Shown: positions 1-7,413, counted from the stretch's first letter. The stretch: 62,306 nt of DNA from Bacteroidota bacterium (GCA_024742495.1 JANSYJ010000013.1:1-62306), one strand, 5' to 3'. The notes: generated by a model from the letters alone, not told the origin. Made by a program: numbers and translations.

Positions 1-1
1 C

Positions 2-409
2 ACCAGTGATGGCGGCTATGTAGGGGCGGGCACTTTAGAAACTTTTGACACGCTGGGGACTGGAGCCAATTTAGGCTACACAGCGTGGGTATTTAAAATA
101 GACAGCAACGGATGCCTACGAGACCCTTGTGTAAATAGCATCAGCCTACCAGAAGAAGAGTCTGGGGAAATGCTTTTAAGCATTTATCCCAATCCCAGTA
201 GTCAGTATTTTACCATAAAATGGTTAGGCGCTAAAGATGGCCAAGCACAGTTGTTAGATGTGCAAGGTAGAGTATTAGAAAGCATAGCCTTAAAACAAGG
301 TGTAGGAGTTTTAAATCCTACAGAGCATTTACCAAACGGCCTCTACCTGATCCGCGTAAGCACAAGGAAGGGAGAAGTACGCACCCAAAAAGTGGTTTTG
401 CAGCGTTAA
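2..409 (+). CDS. T9SS type A sorting domain protein, 3' end only
   Basis: The frame is open from the first bases of the window, so this is the C-terminal part of a larger gene whose start lies outside. The last ~80 residues carry the usual type IX secretion sorting domain: a YPNPSSQYF motif, then a LLDVQGRVLES strand and a LPNGLYLIRVS strand, ending in KVVLQR. In this family the C-terminal domain directs export across the outer membrane through the T9SS and is then removed or exchanged for a lipid anchor. The short upstream part (SDGGYVGAGT, DSNGCLRDPC) resembles the repetitive tail of large Bacteroidota surface proteins. The cargo function cannot be read from this fragment. Confidence 0.85.
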   Translation, partial: TSDGGYVGAGTLETFDTLGTGANLGYTAWVFKIDSNGCLRDPCVNSISLPEEESGEMLLSIYPNPSSQYFTIKWLGAKDGQAQLLDVQGRVLESIALKQGVGVLNPTEHLPNGLYLIRVSTRKGEVRTQKVVLQR

Positions 410-690
410 GGGGTAAACTATATTGACTTGTAGCCGACCGAGTCTAAACTCTTTTTTTAAATGATTAGACTACAGGCTTGGGTCAATACCTATATACCTC
501 TTGGGCGAGTACTAATTTGAGTACACAAATTGAATCGCCATTAATTGACTTGAGCCCTTTAACTGTACCTGTTTGCCGCTTATTTAAACTAATAAACAGA
601 TCAGAGTGGTCTAAAGAATAGGGAGTACTTCATACCTTCGGGAACGTATATTCTTAGAAATCCCAATATGTCAATGAAAATTATTAAAAT
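410..690. other. Intergenic region with nested inverted repeats
   Basis: There is no credible ORF here. Just after the first gene lies a nested inverted repeat: TATTGAC at 421-427 pairs with GTCAATA at 482-488, and AGTCTAA at 441-447 pairs with TTAGACT at 465-471. This could fold into a long imperfect hairpin and may terminate the upstream gene, although the T-run lies in the loop rather than after the stem. The rest shows nothing I recognise. Confidence 0.4.
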
Positions 691-2187
691 TTGAGGGCCT
701 TAGTAACCATACTAATTTTCCTTACCAACCTCGGGCTATTTGCCCAAGGCTGGCTTAAGGAGATGCCCGCTATCCCTAAGCAATTCACATCACTTAATGG
801 AGTTTCTATATCTGGAAATGGAGGTAATTCAGATACCATCATAAATGTTACTTCTTTAGAATATGGCGCTTCTAAAATTAAGGAGATGTATGTTATTTCT
901 CATAGTAAGGAAGGTGTGCTCTTAGACTATTTCCAGGTTCCCACATCAGAAACGAAAGATTGGAATTATGGTTCAAATTATTTCTTCGGATCGAAAAGAC
1001 TGTTGATTCACACTTTTAGAAATTCGAATAATACAATGACCATGGAAGGAATTGATGTAGCAAATAGAACCGTTCTTTGGTCAATTGTTGGATATGACCT
1101 TAAGGATGTAATATCATCTTATGATTTTACCTACGATGACATTTTCTGTGAAACCTCAAACGGAGACTTTGAGTTTATTGATAAATGGAGCGGTAATTCC
1201 GTGAAAGCCTATTCTCGAGACTCCTTGTTTACATTAATGAACTCTTACAGTCAGAAGGATTCAATCTATGATATCCGCCGAGTTGCGGGAACAGACTCAG
1301 TACAATATTATAGCTTCTTCAATAAGACCTCTTCCGGGAACCCTATTTTAAATTTCGCTGAATACACTCTAAGTTGCAATTGTGTTACCGAGGATAAAGA
1401 ATATAACCATCAATGGGGATGGAACACTAGATATGGTTTTAGGGAGCCCGTTTTCATTTTTATTAATGAGAATTATCAGGCACCTGACACAACATTTTCA
1501 GCACAAATAAGAATTTTCAACTTCAGCCAAGACACCTTGTTTTCAACAAACGTAAATGGCCCTGCTTTTAAAGATTCCGATGGGAGTTGGCAAAGTCCCA
1601 GTTTGAATACTTACATGTCAATGGATGGCAATTTTATGGTGGAATATATGTCGGGTCGAAGCAAGGATTTATTCGGCATACCAACTTTCCAAACTGGTCG
1701 GCATCTAAAGTTTTATGATCAAAATGAAAATCTGATTCAGGAGTCCCAGGTTTTCTCAAGCACCATCCTGCGCACAATGGGCCGTCCATTGAGGCATTAC
1801 GGGCAATCTTCCTTTATAATTTATCCTGATTCGAGCGTAATACTTGGTCTTGATTATAGTTATGAGGCGTACTTCAGTGGCGCACTACTAGCTAAAATAA
1901 ACCCTGACGGATTTAGCCCACTTTCGGTAAACTCACTTGGGGACTTCGAAGCTTTTTCCATTTTCCCAAATCCATTTAGCTCAAACTTTGACATTCAGGT
2001 TGATGACAATTTTAACCCCGCTGAAATTGTGATTTACAACATCCAAGGGAAGGAAGAGTTAAAGCTTCTTTGGGGTTCAGGGTATCGAAAAAGTATTGAG
2101 GTAAGCTCATTGGCCCCCGGCATATATGCCATTGAAGTGCGATCTAACACTGGTGTAGCATTTAGATCAACAGTCATTAAGAAATAG
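691..2187 (+). CDS. Secreted protein with T9SS type A sorting domain
   Basis: A 498-residue protein with an N-terminal signal peptide (LVTILIFLTNLGLFAQ) and a C-terminal T9SS sorting domain (FSIFPNPFSSNFDI, IYNIQGKEEL, LAPGIYAIEVRS, ending TVIKK), so it should be exported by the type IX system. The middle ~400 residues are rich in aromatic and polar residues with repeated strand-like segments, perhaps a beta-propeller, but I recognise no named domain. The only start in frame is TTG at 691. A better-looking signal-peptide start (ATG at 675, MKIIKI) lies one frame off and runs into TGA at 693-695, so either TTG is used or a single-base indel has occurred at the 5' end. It stands alone, with accessory repeats on its 3' side. 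Confidence 0.8.
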   Translation: MRALVTILIFLTNLGLFAQGWLKEMPAIPKQFTSLNGVSISGNGGNSDTIINVTSLEYGASKIKEMYVISHSKEGVLLDYFQVPTSETKDWNYGSNYFFGSKRLLIHTFRNSNNTMTMEGIDVANRTVLWSIVGYDLKDVISSYDFTYDDIFCETSNGDFEFIDKWSGNSVKAYSRDSLFTLMNSYSQKDSIYDIRRVAGTDSVQYYSFFNKTSSGNPILNFAEYTLSCNCVTEDKEYNHQWGWNTRYGFREPVFIFINENYQAPDTTFSAQIRIFNFSQDTLFSTNVNGPAFKDSDGSWQSPSLNTYMSMDGNFMVEYMSGRSKDLFGIPTFQTGRHLKFYDQNENLIQESQVFSSTILRTMGRPLRHYGQSSFIIYPDSSVILGLDYSYEAYFSGALLAKINPDGFSPLSVNSLGDFEAFSIFPNPFSSNFDIQVDDNFNPAEIVIYNIQGKEELKLLWGSGYRKSIEVSSLAPGIYAIEVRSNTGVAFRSTVIKK

Positions 2188-2216
2188 GTGACATATTGTA
2201 GGATGATAATTTTTCT

Positions 2217-2244
2217 AAGCTCTGGTTAACGCTGGGCTTTTTCT
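2217..2244 (+). terminator. Possible rho-independent terminator
   Basis: A six-pair stem AAGCTC/GGGCTT (one G-T pair) is followed by TTTTTCTT, 30 bases after the stop of the T9SS cargo gene. The stem is short, so the call is moderate. Confidence 0.45.
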
Positions 2245-2297
2245 TGATATTAGAATTTTTCATCAACTGAATTTCCTTTGTAAGCTTCCCACCCAAA

Positions 2298-2463
2298 GGC
2301 CGTCGACTACCCAATACCGTTCTTTTTAACTATTTAAGAAGCGTTGTCTTTTACCGTATTCGTATAATATAGCTCTGGAGTAATGCTCGGTACTCTAAAA
2401 CGCCATTCTTCTCTCAAGGAGCGCAGCGATTGATCTCAGGTCTAGGTTCTAAAAGCGCAGCGG
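2298..2463 (+). repeat. Dispersed repeat family A, copy 1
   Basis: This copy runs from a GACTACCCAATACCGTT segment through CTCTCTCAAGGAGCGCAGCGA to AAAAGCGCAGCGG. The same ordered segments occur at 3192-3362 and in 62030-62166. No ORF is associated with it. Its function is unknown. Confidence 0.7.
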
Positions 2464-2542
2464 CCCCTCGACAGGCTCGGGGTGACAAGGTTTACGATGT
2501 CATGGTGAGTTTGTCGAACCATAAAAGCGAAGCGGTCTTCCT

Positions 2543-2571
2543 CCTACTTTTTGCATTGCCCAAAAAGTAGG
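2543..2571. repeat. Perfect 11-bp inverted repeat (hairpin)
   Basis: CCTACTTTTTG at 2543-2553 and CAAAAAGTAGG at 2561-2571 are exact reverse complements with a 7-base loop. It sits at the left edge of repeat family B. The counterpart at 61613 has lost the pairing, which suggests decay. Confidence 0.7.
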
Positions 2572-2693
2572 CAAAAATGCTAGGCCCCTGAAAAGGCAAT
2601 TCTGTGGTCTAACCTGTGGTTTGCCCACAGACCATCGACTCTTGGGCCGGGCCAGTACGAATGACGATTTCTTTAAAATCCTAATCCCTTTGA
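2553..2693 (+). repeat. Dispersed repeat family B, copy 1
   Basis: About 140 bases that recur at 61613-61751. Shared words include GCATTGC at the left, GGCCCCTGAAA, CTTGGGCCGGGCCAG, then CGAATGACGATTTC and TTAAAATCCTA. The central 30 bases differ between copies. Both copies are in the same orientation. Confidence 0.7.
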
Positions 2694-2723
2694 ATAGCTC
2701 CTTTTTTTCTAGGGGCTGCCCCG

Positions 2724-2818
2724 CGAGCGATTATTGCTGCTCAGGGGCCCTCCAGCTCCGTAGTGCTGTTAGTTGCTTGTAGTGGTAATTCGTTAGAACG
2801 TTTCGGGTAAAACTTAAA
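2724..2818 (+). repeat. Dispersed repeat family C, copy 1
   Basis: 95 bases from CGAGCGATTATTGCTGCTC to GGGTAAAACTTAAA. The sequence at 3376-3470 has the same length and order with only a few substitutions by eye. It follows family B here and family A in the second copy. Confidence 0.75.
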
Positions 2819-3058
2819 TCGCGATAAAAGATTAGAATTGGTAAACTGCTACTAGCATCGAGTTCGAAAAGAATAGCAATTTGGATTTCGAAAATAGCCC
2901 ATAAAGAGAATTACTACTTCGGAGCGAGGGGAAGCTTGCAGCGATAGGTGGGCGTAGGGTGGAATTGCGTCACGGCAAAGCCGGGACAAAGCATGGAACC
3001 CGGAGAATCACCGCTCGACCGAAGGGAGAATCGCCTTTAAGCTTCCTAGATTTTTTGG

Positions 3059-3084
3059 ATACTTTTTTATCATGAAAAAAGTAT
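3059..3084. repeat. Perfect 10-bp inverted repeat (hairpin)
   Basis: ATACTTTTTT and AAAAAAGTAT flank a six-base loop (ATCATG). It lies between repeat blocks and is not preceded by a gene, so I do not call it a terminator. Confidence 0.65.
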
Positions 3085-3140
3085 CGGAAAGAATTAATCA
3101 CTTTCGTTTTTGCCGGGAGGAATCGATGGGGTTTCGCCAG

Positions 3141-3362
3141 AACTCCCAACTCAGCTAGTCGTCTACTTCCATTTTAATAGCCCAGCACCCTAGGGCCGGC
3201 AACTACCCAATACTGTTAGTTTTAAATGAATAAAAAACGGTGCCTTATGATGTTCCGGTAAAATGCCAGTCGATAACACTTGTCGCAATATTAAAACGCC
3301 ATCCCTCTCTCAAGGAGCGCAGCGACTGATCTAATGTCTAGGTTCTAATAGCGAAGCGGTCT
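3141..3362 (+). repeat. Dispersed repeat family A, copy 2 (long form)
   Basis: Positions 3141-3328 align without change of length to 61979-62166 (188 bases each), starting with AACTCCCAACTCA, through TCGTCTACTT and AGCCCAGCACCCT, to CTCAAGGAGCGCAGCGACTG. The left copy continues to 3362 with the TCTAGGTTCTAA phrase. The right copy is cut there by an insertion element. Confidence 0.75.
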
Positions 3363-3375
3363 AAAAAAAGCCCTT

Positions 3376-3470
3376 CGAGCGATTATTGCTGCTCAGGGGC
3401 CCTCCAGCTCCTTAGTTCTGTTAGTTACTTTTAGTGGTAATTCGTTAGAACGATTCGGGTAAAACTTAAA
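3376..3470 (+). repeat. Dispersed repeat family C, copy 2
   Basis: The second 95-base copy of the block at 2724-2818, in the same orientation, placed right after family A copy 2. No coding content is seen. Confidence 0.75.
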
Positions 3471-3635
3471 CAGCGGTCCAAAATTGAAATTGATGATCAC
3501 TAAAAAGTATTGAGTCTGGTTAGAGAATGGCTATTTGGAAGAATCACATAGTTCTTAGCAGTAAATAGGTCTAAAAGGGAGCAATGCGACCGGACTCATG
3601 TCTAGGTTCTAAAAGCGAAGCGGTCTTTAAAAAAG

Positions 3636-4080
3636 CAGGATTACTTCGTGATCCTGGTTCGGCTTTTAAGAACCACACCAAGGCGCCAAAACCTTCCCTC
3701 CGGTCGGATTCTTATTTATTCCGCCTACCCTTAAAGCCTTAAGCAAGCTTCGTGGGCAGGATTTGCTGATCCTGATTCGGCTCTAAAGAGGAACATCAAG
3801 CCTTCAGGTCTTGCAGGCCTTTTTTTATTGGCCCTACCCTTCCGCTTCAAGCAAGCTTGGCGGGAAGGATTACTCCGTGATCCTGATTCGGCTTTAAAGA
3901 GGAACATCAAGCCTTGAGGCCTTGCAGGCCTTTTTTTATTGGCCACACCCTTCCGCTTCAAGCAAGCTTGGCGGGCAGGATTTCTACGTGATCCTGATTC
4001 GGCTTTTAAGAGGAACATCAAGCCTTGAGGCCTTGCAGGCCTTTTTTTATTGGCCACACCCTTCCGCTTCAAGCGAGCTT
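3636..4080 (+). repeat. Tandem array of ~111-bp hairpin-bearing units
   Basis: Three near-identical units start at the AAGCAAGCTT word at 3741, 3849 and 3960, and the next edge is at 4071, giving periods of 108, 111 and 111. A partial unit lies at 3636-3672. Each unit contains a CAGGAT...ATCCTG hairpin and then AGGCC-TTGCA-GGCCT followed by seven T, which reads as a terminator on the + strand. The 108-bp unit has lost three bases in the first hairpin's loop. Because 111 is a multiple of three, long repetitive ORFs appear on both strands; I regard them as artefacts. Each unit also holds CAAGCCTTGAGGCC, the same 14 bases as the trailer of the adjacent tRNA-Arg, but in the opposite orientation. 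Confidence 0.85.
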
Positions 4081-4098
4081 GGCGGTGGGCTGCAAACT

Positions 4099-4122
4099 AA
4101 AAAGGCCCCGCTGTGCGGGGCC
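4099..4122 (-). terminator. Rho-independent terminator of tRNA-Arg
   Basis: Read on the minus strand, GGCCCCGC-ACA-GCGGGGCC is followed by TTTTT. It lies just downstream of the tRNA 3' end and is the expected terminator for it. Confidence 0.9.
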
Positions 4123-4130
4123 TCAAGGCT

Positions 4131-4207
4131 TGGTGATCGCGGCAGGATTCGAACCTGCGACCGTCTGCTTAGAAGGCAGATGCTCTATCCAGCTGAGCTA
4201 CGCGACC
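4131..4207 (-). tRNA. tRNA-Arg (anticodon TCT), CCA encoded
   Basis: The minus strand folds as a full cloverleaf. The acceptor stem is GGTCGCG with CGCGATC (one G-T pair), discriminator A, and an encoded CCA. The anticodon stem is TCTGC/GCAGA with loop CTTCTAA, so the anticodon is TCT, reading AGA/AGG arginine codons. The T-arm is GCAGG-TTCGAAT-CCTGC. A strong terminator follows. On its 5' side a piece of its own acceptor/D-stem sequence is duplicated (4221-4269), and on its 3' side lies the tandem repeat array, so the locus looks rearranged although the tRNA itself is intact. Confidence 0.95.
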
Positions 4208-4280
4208 ATTTAATGGTCTTGGTCGCGTAGTGAAGCTGCCTGTCCGCCTCAGGAGGAAGCTACGCGACCATTTTTTATAC
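4208..4280. repeat. Hairpin made from duplicated tRNA-Arg 5' end
   Basis: GGTCGCGTAG at 4221-4230 and CTACGCGACC at 4260-4269 are exact reverse complements, and both copy the first ten bases of the tRNA-Arg gene (4198-4207 on the complement). AGCTACGCGACCATT occurs both at the tRNA 5' border and at 4258-4272. Six T follow the stem on the + strand. It may be a relic of a duplication or an integration at the tRNA. Confidence 0.6.
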
Positions 4281-4391
4281 CTAAAGATTGATTGGTTGAA
4301 AAGCATCACTACCTTAAAAGTAGAAGCTTGGCGAGCCCTTTTTCAATCTTTGGGGCTGCAAAACTAAAACTTATTCTTGGTATGGACTAGA

Positions 4392-4418
4392 GGTCTAAAC
4401 AATTTCATAGTTTAGACC
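4392..4418 (+). promoter_or_regulatory. Inverted repeat in sulP leader/operator
   Basis: GGTCTAAAC (4392-4400) and GTTTAGACC (4410-4418) form a perfect 9-9-9 inverted repeat ending 16 bases before the sulP start codon. A near-consensus -7 box (TATTCTTG, one mismatch to TAnnTTTG) lies at 4372-4379, so the repeat would start at about the transcription start. It could be a dimeric regulator site or a leader hairpin. The regulator is unknown. Confidence 0.5.
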
Positions 4419-4433
4419 GACCAAACTTTATCT

Positions 4434-5957
4434 ATGACCTTTAAATATTTCAAGGAAGATCTGTCAGCTTCCTTAGTAGTTTTCTTAGTTGCAGTGCCAC
4501 TCTGTTTAGGCATTGCCGTGGCCTCGGGAGCTTCTCCCCTTTCTGGACTTATCGCCGGATTAGTGGGCGGAATTGTGGTAGGATCTTTCTCGGGTTCTTC
4601 CCTAAGTGTTAGTGGGCCCGCAGCAGGATTAACCGCCATCGTGCTGGATGCTATTAATAGCCTCCCCACCTTTAATGCCTTTCTAGTAGCGGTAGTGCTG
4701 GCTGGATTAATACAATTTCTCCTGGGCACCTTTAAAGCGGGCGTTATCGGCTACTATTTTCCAAACGCCGTGATAAAGGGAATGCTTTCGGCCATCGGGC
4801 TTATTCTTATCCTTAAGCAAATCCCCCATGCCCTGGGCGATGATAAAGATTATGAAGGCGATACGGCCTTTTTTCAACCGGATAATCAAAATACTTTCAG
4901 CGAGATTATTATGGCTATACAAAATCCTTCTACCGGAGCGATTGTAATAGCCGTAGTGGCCTTATTGCTGCTGATCCTATTCGAACAAAAGTTTTTCAAG
5001 CGTTTTAGCTTCTTTAAAATTATTCCACCCGCTCTTATCGCTGTGCTTAGTGGCGTAGGACTAAATAGTCTTTTCCAAAGCTTAAAACCGGAGTGGGCCC
5101 TAAAAGGACTGCATTTGGTCCGCATTCCCACCAGTGATAGCCTCGGCGGACTGGTGGATCAGTTTAAATTCCCTGATTGGTCGCAATTTGCAAACTCCGA
5201 TATTTATTTAATCGCCTTAACCATCGCCTTAGTGGCCAGTATCGAAACCTTACTTAGCGTAGAAGCCACGGATAAACTAGACCCTAAAAAGCGGGTAACC
5301 CCAACCAATCGAGAATTACAAGCACAAGGCCTAGGTAATTTCTTTAGTGGACTATTGGGTGGACTACCAGTAACAGCGGTAATTGTGCGTTCCTCAGCTA
5401 ATGTAAACTCGGGCGGACAAACCAAACTCTCGGCCATCTTACACGGTGTTTGGATTGTACTGAGCATAATCTTTTTGGCAGACATCATGAACCTAATTCC
5501 CCTTGCTGCCTTAGCAGCGGTGCTGTTTATGGTGGGCTATAAACTGGTAAAACCTAGCCTCATCAAAAGCATGTACCAAAAGGGCTGGGATCAGTTTATC
5601 CCTTTTGCCGTTACCATCTTCGCTATTCTATTTACCGATCTTCTCATCGGTATTTCCATTGGTATGGCAGTGGGACTCTACTATGTTATTAAGTCTAACT
5701 TCCACCGCTCGGTGCGCATGGTACAGCAAGATGATAGTCACTATATGATCCGTCTAAATAAGGATGTGTCGTTCCTAAATAAGGCCCTACTCACCTCCTA
5801 TTTTGAAAAAATTCCTGATGGTGCCGAAGTGCTCATCGATACCAAGCGTGCTGAATTCATTGATAATGATATTCAAGAGATGCTTGACGATTTTGTACAT
5901 TCGGCTAAAGACCGGAAGATTGATTTGACCTATCAAGGTTTTGATCGAAATGTTTAA
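4434..5957 (+). CDS. SulP family inorganic anion (bicarbonate/sulfate) transporter
   Basis: A 507-residue inner-membrane protein of the SulP/SLC26 family. The N-terminus has the family pattern (LVVFLVAVPLCLGIAVASG, then SPLSGLIAGLVGGIVVG and SGPAAGLTAIV), with about a dozen hydrophobic segments. The central region has LVASIETLLSVEATDKLDP and a GGLPVTAVIVRSSANVNSG motif. The last ~80 residues (from about 430) form a short STAS-like domain. The next gene, 13 bp downstream, is a beta-carbonic anhydrase. This pairing is common in marine bacteria and points to bicarbonate rather than sulfate as substrate, which is an inference. Start ATG at 4434; an inverted repeat sits immediately upstream. Confidence 0.9.
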   Translation: MTFKYFKEDLSASLVVFLVAVPLCLGIAVASGASPLSGLIAGLVGGIVVGSFSGSSLSVSGPAAGLTAIVLDAINSLPTFNAFLVAVVLAGLIQFLLGTFKAGVIGYYFPNAVIKGMLSAIGLILILKQIPHALGDDKDYEGDTAFFQPDNQNTFSEIIMAIQNPSTGAIVIAVVALLLLILFEQKFFKRFSFFKIIPPALIAVLSGVGLNSLFQSLKPEWALKGLHLVRIPTSDSLGGLVDQFKFPDWSQFANSDIYLIALTIALVASIETLLSVEATDKLDPKKRVTPTNRELQAQGLGNFFSGLLGGLPVTAVIVRSSANVNSGGQTKLSAILHGVWIVLSIIFLADIMNLIPLAALAAVLFMVGYKLVKPSLIKSMYQKGWDQFIPFAVTIFAILFTDLLIGISIGMAVGLYYVIKSNFHRSVRMVQQDDSHYMIRLNKDVSFLNKALLTSYFEKIPDGAEVLIDTKRAEFIDNDIQEMLDDFVHSAKDRKIDLTYQGFDRNV

Positions 5958-5970
5958 CTAAACCTCATCC

Positions 5971-6618
5971 ATGGACGTTCATAAAAGACTCATCCTACAA
6001 AACAAAGCTTGGGCCGAAGAGCAACAAGAAAAAAACCCGGAACTATTTAAAGAATTGGCATCTGGCCAACATCCAAAATTTCTTTGGATCGGTTGCTCGG
6101 ATAGTCGAGTTCCTGTAAACGAAATTACCGATACCCATTCCGGCGATATTTTTGTCCACCGGAATATTGCCAATATGGTGGTGCATACCGACTTAAACCT
6201 CTTAAGTGTATTGCAATACGCCGTGGAAGTACTTAAGGTAGAACATATTATCGTTTGCGGCCATTATGGTTGCGGCGGTGTAAAAGCGGCCTTCGAACAT
6301 AATAATCTTGGTCTCCTCAACAAGTGGTTACGCAATATTAAAGATGTATATCGCACCCATAAATCCGAAATTGAAGCGGTAGATGGAGAAGAAAATCGCA
6401 TCAACCGTTTTATTGAGCTTAATGCTGAAGAGCAAGCCATAAACTTATCGAAAACCAGTATTGTACAACAGGCATGGGCCAATGGCCAGAAGCTAATGTT
6501 GCACGGATGGGTATTTGATATCGCTACTGGACTCGTGCACGATCGCAAATTGATTGAAAACGATAGTGAGCTGGATGAAATCTATAAGTATGATCTGGAG
6601 TCGGGCGTAAAATACTAA
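5971..6618 (+). CDS. can: Beta-class carbonic anhydrase
   Basis: A 215-residue cytoplasmic enzyme interconverting CO2 and bicarbonate. The zinc ligands are all visible: C42 and D44/R46 in GCSDSRVP, then H98 and C101 in CGHYGCGGV; HRNIANMV is also present. The length is typical of the Can/CynT family. It lies 13 bp after the SulP transporter, in the same direction, and probably shares its transcript, so the pair likely supplies and equilibrates bicarbonate for carboxylation reactions. A bidirectional terminator lies beyond its stop. Confidence 0.95.
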   Translation: MDVHKRLILQNKAWAEEQQEKNPELFKELASGQHPKFLWIGCSDSRVPVNEITDTHSGDIFVHRNIANMVVHTDLNLLSVLQYAVEVLKVEHIIVCGHYGCGGVKAAFEHNNLGLLNKWLRNIKDVYRTHKSEIEAVDGEENRINRFIELNAEEQAINLSKTSIVQQAWANGQKLMLHGWVFDIATGLVHDRKLIENDSELDEIYKYDLESGVKY

Positions 6619-6635
6619 TCCCGAATAAACTTATT

Positions 6636-6670
6636 AAAAGCCGCTTAGGGTTGTTCCTTAGGCGGCTTTT
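6636..6670. terminator. Bidirectional terminator overlapping the LytTR gene end
   Basis: AAAAGCCGC at 6636-6644 pairs with GCGGCTTTT at 6662-6670. It serves the carbonic anhydrase gene on the + strand and the LytTR gene on the - strand. The right arm lies inside the LytTR gene's last codons (6645 onward), so the hairpin and the coding sequence are shared. Confidence 0.7.
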
Positions 6671-7370
6671 CTAGTTTTTGGAGATAGGCCTCCACTCGAT
6701 CTTTATAGGAACGGGAAACGCTGATTTCTGCATCCGCAAATTGAATGCTGGTTTTGGAAAGACCCATGGCTAAATCTGGGTTAATAATATAGGACCTATG
6801 GACTCTTAGAAAAGGTGGCGGCAAGCGTTCTTCTAATTTCGAAATGCGTTCCCGTGTAGGAAAATCCTCATCCAGCAAATGCAAAATACATTGCTCATTA
6901 CTACTTTCAATATAGCGCAGTTTATTAAGGTCAAGCCTGATGCGTTTACGCTCTGATACCAATTCAAACCAAAGCGGGCCATCTTTTGGATTTTCAACAA
7001 TTGGTTTTAGCGCTAAAAAACGATCATGCAGAAATGCAAAGAAGCCCAATATGATCCAAAGGAATACTGGATTGATTAAAACTTTAGGAAGATTCTCAAA
7101 CTGTAATTCAAAAATGAAGTAGTAAGCGGTTATTACGCCTATCCATTCAATAAAGAGACTAAAAAGCAGCAGGTAGAAGAAATGCAACCATCGCAGTTTA
7201 CTTTTTTGGCTACGCCATCGCTGCAAAGCGTAAACCGTAAAAACCACTCCCGGTAATAAAAGGATTACCAAAAACAAGGCGGCTCCAAAACTACCTAATA
7301 GACCTTGGTATAATAGTGCCATGGTGAGGATTACCATCAGCCAAAAGGCAATTTGTTTTAGTACTTTCAC
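6645..7370 (-). CDS. Membrane-anchored LytTR-domain transcription regulator
   Basis: 241 residues: about four hydrophobic segments between residues 8 and 120, followed by a LytTR DNA-binding domain (about 134-232: KLRYIESSNEQCILHLL, LPPPFLRVHRSYIINPDLA, ISVSRSYKDRVEAYL). There is no receiver domain, so it is a one-component membrane regulator rather than a classic AgrA-type response regulator. The start is GTG at 7370. It diverges from a small TolQ/MotA-like gene, and two 11-bp direct repeats with 21-bp period lie between them, the geometry expected for LytTR binding. Signal sensed: unknown. Confidence 0.85.
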   Translation of the reverse strand: MKVLKQIAFWLMVILTMALLYQGLLGSFGAALFLVILLLPGVVFTVYALQRWRSQKSKLRWLHFFYLLLFSLFIEWIGVITAYYFIFELQFENLPKVLINPVFLWIILGFFAFLHDRFLALKPIVENPKDGPLWFELVSERKRIRLDLNKLRYIESSNEQCILHLLDEDFPTRERISKLEERLPPPFLRVHRSYIINPDLAMGLSKTSIQFADAEISVSRSYKDRVEAYLQKLEKPPKEQP

Positions 7371-7413
7371 CCGGTAAAAATGCGTTGAAAATCCACATCT
7401 GGCAAGGAATTAC

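Larger units (their letters stand above)
2245..3635. repeat. Non-coding mosaic of dispersed repeats
   Basis: About 1.4 kb without any supportable gene. It is made of repeat blocks that recur elsewhere in the window, listed separately, mixed with short hairpins. A 17-base word at 2274-2290 recurs at 61539-61555. The phrase TCTAGGTTCTAA plus GCGAAGCGGTCT occurs three times, near 2441, 3338 and 3601. Blocks between about 2830-3050 and 3475-3600 are unassigned. No transposase remnant is visible. This looks like a graveyard of Bacteroidota intergenic repeats rather than one long RNA, but a structured non-coding RNA is not excluded. Confidence 0.6.

Noticed and set aside
3731-4072. 113-residue minus-strand ORF with 37-residue repeats (LKRKGVANKKRPARP-like)
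   Set aside because: It is the translation of the 111-bp non-coding repeat; the unit length is a multiple of three, the opposite strand is open too, and the units contain terminator hairpins.
3636-4080. CRISPR array
   Set aside because: The whole 111-bp unit is repeated with no unique spacers, and there are no cas genes.
2188-4098. Large structured non-coding RNA (GOLLD/ROOL/OLE type)
   Set aside because: The region breaks up into dispersed repeat blocks recurring elsewhere in the window, with no single continuous conserved unit visible.
3922-4230. 102-residue plus-strand ORF across the repeats and tRNA
   Set aside because: It reads through the repeat and the antisense strand of tRNA-Arg.
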